Assembly (NCBI GenBank): GCA_905250025.1
Contig: CAJNOJ010000049.1
Coordinates: 186,001-250,000 of the forward strand
Source: Adineta ricciae
Lineage: Eukaryota > Rotifera > Eurotatoria > Adinetida > Adinetidae
Length of the DNA: 64,000 nucleotides
Direction: 5' to 3'
Shown: one piece after another, positions 58,488 to 64,000 of the stretch
Layout of the letters: each line of letters opens with the position of its first letter
Numbering within the stretch: position 1 is the first letter of the stretch
Made by a program: the position numbers and the translations under genes
The notes under the pieces: generated by a model
What the model was told of the DNA's origin: nothing
The model's input: the letters and a program-made list of their open reading frames with translations, nothing else
Databases searched by the model: none

Positions 58488-61400
58488 TTAACGTTGACGA
58501 ACTGAACTAGCACGTAATGTTGATGTTGCTCGAACTGTTGTTGACTCTCGAATATCACGCTAGAAGAGCAAACAGATGAATTCGCTTATATCATATCGAT
58601 AACTTACAGCTTCTGAAGTGCGGCTCATGCTGACTGATGAACGATTCTTTGCACGTATTTTGCCAAGTTGATTTTCAGCTAAATCAGCACGTTCAGCTGA
58701 TTCTTCTACAAAAGTCAAATACGAAAATCACCGTGCGTTCATCTGCTTTGCTCGATGAGCAATAAACTTACCAAGATCGCTTTGAACTTTACGAAATTTA
58801 GCCAAGTTGAGCGCTGCAATTTCCTCTGAAGAATGCGAAAGATAAATGATGAGAGAAAGAGAGAGAACAAGTGTCTTACCAGCTTCTTCAACTTGACGCT
58901 TGTAGACTTTGAGTTTCGCTTGTAATTTTTCGGAGAGATCTTGTAAACGTTGTTGGTTCTTACGATCTTCTTCGGTTTGGAAGACAAGTTCTTTCAAACG
59001 ACGATCATTTTTGCGCAATTCTTTCAATGTTTCTTGATGACGATGTTGCTCCAATTCATTTTCACTTTCCAATTCGTGAATCTAAACCGAAATAGAATGA
59101 TCTTTGTTCTTCATTTCCTTTTATTTTTTCTTACGCGTTGTTCCAGTTTAGCAATGATACGTTTTCCACCTTTGAGCGAATTTCCTTCAGCTTCATCCAA
59201 ACGTGTTTGGAGATCTTTAACTTGTTGTTCGAGACCTTTACGTAATCGTTCAACTTGTAAAGCATGTTCTTGCTCTTGACGTAATTCCTCAACGAGACGT
59301 GTAGCATCAGCACCAGCTTTTCGTGAACGTTCTTCGCTATTCTTGAGTTCACCAACCGCTTCGTCCAAATCAGCTTGCATGGCAGCAATTGTTGATTCGA
59401 GTTGTCGTCGTTGTGATGACAAATTCGCATTTTGTGTACTGACTTCACTGATACGGTCAGCAGCTTCGTTGAGTTCGTTTTCAGCTGCTTTACGTGCGCG
59501 CTCGGCTTGTTCCAAAGCTGTACGTAATTCTTCTAATTCACCTGATACAATATTCGCCCGACGTTCAGCAGCTAGAGCAACTTCGCGAGCTTCATCGCGT
59601 TGTCGTTGTTCTTCTTCAACTTGAGCTTGTAATTCGACGATGTTGACTTCAATGCGTTTCAACGATTTTTGCAAATCTGTGTTCGTACGATTGGCATGAT
59701 CAAGTGCAATTTCAAGCTCATTAATATCGGTCTCGAGTTTCTTTTTCTACAAGGAAAAATCGAAGGCTATTTATTGAATTGTAGAGAACATCTACATACC
59801 TGTTTGAGTGCTTCGGTCTTCGAGCGTACTTCAGCTTCTAAACTAGCTTGCATGGATTCAAGTGCACGTTGATGATTACGACGGGTGTTTTCGAATTCTT
59901 CCTCTTTTTCATGAACTCGTCGATCGATTTCTTGACGAACTGTGCTTAATTCCATTTGAGCACGAAGAACTTTCGCTTCTTCTTGTTCAAGTGCAGATTC
60001 AGCATCTTCTAATGCAGCTTGTAACTCTTCCTTTTCTAATTCCGCACGTTTACGAGCTTTATCCAATTCATGAACGCTCTTGCCACCTTCACCCAATTGT
60101 TCAATAAGGTCCTAAGAGAAGACAAGATTTGAATTGAACTTCCTGTTTCAACGAAAAACAACAAACTTTGATTTCATCAGCCAAGTTCTTGTTTTCTTTA
60201 CGCAGAGCATCAATTTGTTCATGTGATTCTTCGTATTGTTGTTTGATTTTGAATAATTCAGTTGAAAAGTGTCGTGCTTCTTTTTGTGAGGCTTCGAGTT
60301 CAACAGTGATATCTTCGCATTTCTGTCTCCATTCGTTGATCAGTTTGTCAAATTGTTTTTGTTTCTTATCCATTGCCGAAGCGTCTAGAAAAACGAGATT
60401 AACTCAAAAGAAAAAACAGTTCCGAATGAACTTACTAGCATTGGCACGTTCGACGTCAACCATAAGATCTTCGACTTCACCTTGAAGACGAGCTTTAACC
60501 TTTTCTAAGGCATTGCATTTATTCAATGCAGCCTCAACTTGTTCTTCAGCTTCAGTTAATTTAGCAGCTAATTTACGTTTCGCTTCTTCAAGTTCTTCAC
60601 TACGCGACATGCCTAGAAAATACTCTTCATTGAGAAAAATTTGTATTTTCATTTTCAACAAACCTTCAGATTCATAGCGAGATCGCCATTGATGAGCCTC
60701 CGCTTGAAGTTTCGTCACTTGTCGTTGAAGTTCGCTCTTCGCTTCTTGTTCTTCATCGAGTTGTTCACGTGCTTGGTCAAGATCAGCTGTTAGATTACGA
60801 ATTTGTGAAGCTGAAAGAGAAAATTCAGATTTCCATCCACCGCATCTCAGTCGATACTCACTGACTGATCCTTTGCCACGTAATTCATCATCGATCACAC
60901 GTTTGGCTTCGTCAAGTTGTTGTTGAATGGATGTTTTTTGTTTATTTACAGCTGAAATTTGATGTTCGAGATCTTCGACTTGACGAGTCAATTCGGAATT
61001 TTCACTCGTGAGCTTGGTTTTACTGTGATGTAACTCAGTGATTTGTTTCACATGATCTTCGAGTTTGATTTGAAGATCATTCAATTGTTGTTCAAGTTGT
61101 TTGCCCAGTTTTTCTGCTGCAGCTTTACCTTTTTGTGCGTGATCAACTTGCGCGCGAATGTCTTCCAATTCTGATTTGGCTCCTTGTTTTTCTTTTTCTA
61201 ATTTGTTCTTCAATTTTTGTAATTGATCAATCTGTTCGCCCATTTCGTTAACAGCATCTTGGTGTTTCTTTCGTAGTTGGGCAGCGGTTGCTTCATGTTG
61301 AAGATTCGCTTCTTCCAAATCACGACGAAGCTTTTGTAATTCCGATTCACGTTTTTTGTTCATTTCGACTTGGGAAGCTGTTGCACCACCAGCATCTTCT

Positions 61401-63992
61401 AATCGATCACCCATCTCGTCGATTTCGCGTGCTAAGTCAGCACGTTGTTTTTCGACTTTTGTTCGTGCTTGTCGTTCGTTTTGCACTTCTTCTTCTAATT
61501 CTTCAATGCGTGCTTGTAAATCTTTGATTTTCTTGCCAAGACTGGTAGCTTGTCCTTGTTCGTCTTCAAGTCGGCCGCCCATTTGTTGAATTTCTTGATC
61601 TTTGCGTTTGAGATTCTCTTCGAGTTCACGTTTGGCTCGTTCGACGTCTTCTAAGTTAGCTTGAACAGCTTTCAAATCAGTTTCAAGTTTACGTTTGGAT
61701 TTATCTAAATCTGCCCGAGATTTCTTCTCACGTTCTAAACTGTCTTCCAATTCATCTAATGTTTGTTCAAGTTTAGCTTTTAGTTTATTCAGATGGTTGA
61801 CTTTATCTTCTTCTGCTTGCAATTGCTCGGTTGTTTTCGAGTTTTGTTCTTCGAGACGTTTGCGTTCACGTGTTATCTTCGCGATTGTTTCATCTTGATG
61901 AGCGATTTCGTCTTGTAAGGTATGAATTTGATTGTCTCGAGTTTTACATTCATTTTCAGATTTCTGAAGACTTAAACGAATGTCATCAATGTCTTTCTTC
62001 AAACCATCAATATCATGTTCAAGTTTCTTCTTTTTGCTATTTAATTCTTGAGCAGATTCTTCTTCTTGGCTAAAACGTTCTTCTAAATCTTTGACTTGTT
62101 GTTCGAGATCAGCTTTCTGAGTAACTGAAACGCATTGAAATGAAATGCGGGGATTGAGAAAGATTTCTAAACTTACCTAAACGTGTATAACGTTCTTGAG
62201 CTTCGGATGCACCGTTTCGTTCGGATTCCAATTGTTGAAATAGATCGTTCTTTTCTATAAACCGAAAACACAAAAGTCATCACGGAAATTTCTCTTCTCA
62301 TTTACCTCGAATCAATTTTGAATTATTATCTTCGACTTCCTTACGCAATTTCTCTTCTTTTTCCAAAGATTCTTTCAATGCTTTGAATTCTTCTTCGAGT
62401 TTTTTCATTTCTTCTTCTTGACGAGCGACCGATAACAATGGTTTAACTTTAGTATACAATTTCCACCATGGCCAATTACGTAACGATAAGTATTTGCGAA
62501 GATTGCGTTGTACAACTGACAAAGCCAAACGTTGTTCCAATCGTTTCTTGTATTCCTTCTTCATAATATAACCGCGAACTTGAGCTTGTAGAGTCGCGAT
62601 GATTTTCGATAGAGCAGCATCACGCATATCTTCAAGTTGACCCAATGTACCAGCTTTGAAGAAGACTTTGGTTGTACCACAACGGTATAGTTCTTCGCTC
62701 AATGCAATATCTTTGAGGATGTTTTCCGTTGCTTTCTTAGCATCGACGAAACCAGCTGGAATTGCGTTTGGTGCCAAGATTGAGTAACGCTGTTTGAATT
62801 CCGAATAGATCATTCGGTTGGGGAAACCTTTACGGCAGATACGAATACCTTCGAGTACACCGTTGCAAGTAAGTTGGTGCATAACCAAATGTGAATCAAG
62901 AACGCCTCCAGTTTTGATTTCATTCGGAATGATACAACGAACGAAATGTGGATGCGTTTGTTTCAAGTTTGTCATCAATTTGTTCAATTGTTCCTACGAA
63001 AGTACGGATTTCAATGAAATACGGTTAATTGGTTTTAACTTACACGATGTGTAGCTGAGATTGTTTGCATACTGCCACCACCTTTCTTCTTACCACCACC
63101 TTTGCCAGAAGCACCTTCTTCTTCAACAATGTCAGCAAAGAGATGACAGAGGAGAACGTTCTTTGATTTAGCAAAGAGAGTAGCACTATAAACAATGATT
63201 AGTAAAGAGAAAGATGAATCGTCTTTCATAAATTCTACATACACTGTATTGTTAATAGGATCTTTGTTCTTTTCGAGCCATCCCGTAGCAGAGTACGAGA
63301 CAGTACCAGCATAATGATGAATATCAAAATGCGCTTCGGCTTTACCTTTGCCAGGTTTGGGTTTACCGAATTGTGGATGTTTACCCAAATGATTATTGTA
63401 AAGTTTTTCGACGAATGTCTTATCGGTAGCTTTGGGGACGATACATTCTTCTTCCAAGATGGAAAGAATACCCATAGGCTAAAATTCCACAATGGCCGGA
63501 AATCGAGCAACTGATGTTGTCATTACCTTTTCGATAAGATCGATACAAGCTTGTAAATCCATACCAAAGTCAATAAATTCCCATTGAATGCCTTCCTTCT
63601 TGTATTCTTCTTGTTCCAAGACAAACATATGATGGTTGAAGAACTGTTGAAGACGTTCGTTCGTATAATTGATACATAATTGTTCAAAACCGTTATACTA
63701 TAAAATAGAATGTCAATGAAAGAATGAGAATTTTGTCTTTTTACCTCAAAAATTTCAAAACCAGCAATATCGAGTACACCGATGAAATATTGTCGTTTAG
63801 CTTTGACGTCGAGCGTTACGTTAACACGCTCAACAAGCCAACAAAACATACGATAGTAAATCTAAAGTATCGCATCGAAAGTTGTTTAGTTCTTTTCAAA
63901 AATTAATCATTTCCTACCGATTTTGAAAGAGCACCAATCGAGTTAATAACTTGATCCTTATTTTGACCTTTGTTTACATACTCATTACCGAC
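58488..63992 (-). CDS. muscle-type myosin II heavy chain (3' part; 5' end outside window)
   Basis: Motor and thick-filament protein of muscle. Seventeen exons in the window sum to 4,662 nt: 1,553 codons plus stop at 58490-58488. Boundaries from 5' to 3': 63992-63918, 63861-63745, 63697-63527, 63478-63243, 63185-63044, 62993-62306, 62254-62177, 62124-60862, 60810-60664, 60612-60436, 60384-60167, 60111-59800, 59746-59135, 59081-58880, 58825-58772, 58705-58608, 58559-58488. Motor landmarks: [13 protein letters not shown], the Gly/Lys-rich loop 2 ([12 protein letters not shown]), [28 protein letters not shown] and the converter/IQ segment. The rod is a continuous heptad coiled coil ending in a nonhelical tailpiece (RASSVRQR). 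Introns 60811-60861 and 60613-60663 (51 nt each) have no stop in frame. About 390 N-terminal residues lie beyond the right edge. Confidence 0.96.
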
Positions 63993-64000
63993 CTATTGAA
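63993..64000 (-). other. 3' end of an intron of the myosin gene
   Basis: The last bases of the window (minus-strand TTCAATAG) are the acceptor of the intron before the exon that starts at 63992 with [10 protein letters not shown]. Confidence 0.7.

Noticed and set aside
61288-61898. Several plus-strand ORFs rich in Ser/Arg/Phe
   Set aside because: Antisense shadows of the myosin rod, caused by its heptad codon pattern.
1-64000. CRISPR arrays, tRNA and rRNA genes, bacterial operons
   Set aside because: Looked for and not seen; the intron structure and gene families are those of an animal nuclear genome.

Overview
The window looks like nuclear DNA from a small animal with a compact genome, most likely a rotifer and probably a bdelloid. 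The basis is mostly inference. The DNA is AT-rich. Genes are close together on both strands. Nearly all introns are 45-70 nt GT-AG introns. The gene content is metazoan (coronin, muscle-type myosin II, SLC6 transporter, Rh channel, CNNM, Tctex-1, Ig-domain protein, Rhodopsin-like GPCRs). One metabolic gene looks bacterial in origin, and several start codons sit just after a 3' splice-site-like TTTAG, as expected with 5'UTR introns or spliced-leader trans-splicing. No rRNA, tRNA, CRISPR array, operon-style Shine-Dalgarno site or full-length transposon was recognised.

Layout. 0-5 kb: a tandem pair of GPCR genes (+) around a small secreted protein. 5-9 kb: an unknown repeat-like protein (+), then two divergent endonuclease/exonuclease/phosphatase genes, the second Angel/CCR4-like. 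9-15 kb: a bacterial-type NAD(P)H-hydrate dehydratase (+), a MYCBP-like protein (-), an 11-exon CNNM metal-transport mediator (+) and the dynein light chain DYNLT1 (-). 17.7-22 kb: a monoamine-type SLC6 transporter (+) converging on a GPCR (-). 25.7-26.1 kb: a neuropeptide precursor (-) whose predicted C-terminal amidated decapeptide fits the protostome tachykinin-related pattern. 29-34.5 kb: an eight-exon secreted Ig-domain protein (-) and an Rh ammonium channel (-). 35-43 kb: a PARP6/8-like mono-ADP-ribosyltransferase (-), head-to-head with EDF1/MBF1 (+), then CNEP1R1 (+), an RRM protein (+) and a PCED1-type esterase-fold protein (+). 43-46 kb: a GPCR (-) and a trypsin-like protease with a hydrophobic tail (+). 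46.4-51.6 kb: a long coronin (-) with two candidate alternative first exons. 55-58.3 kb: a tandem pair of FkbM-type methyltransferase genes (+). 58.5-64 kb: the 3' four fifths of a muscle-type myosin heavy chain (-), running off the right edge.

Exon structures were built by hand from ORF breaks, GT/AG sites, reading-frame phase and family motifs. For almost every multi-exon gene the exon lengths sum to a whole number of codons. One internal join in the PARP gene remains unresolved. The genes do not form one pathway; local links are head-to-head promoters, tandem duplicates and a neuronal/muscle flavour (transporter, neuropeptide, GPCRs, myosin). The long gene-free stretches (about 21.9-25.8, 26.1-29.2, 31.2-33.1 and 51.6-54.9 kb) show only AT-rich sequence and simple repeats, plus one short inverted-repeat element.
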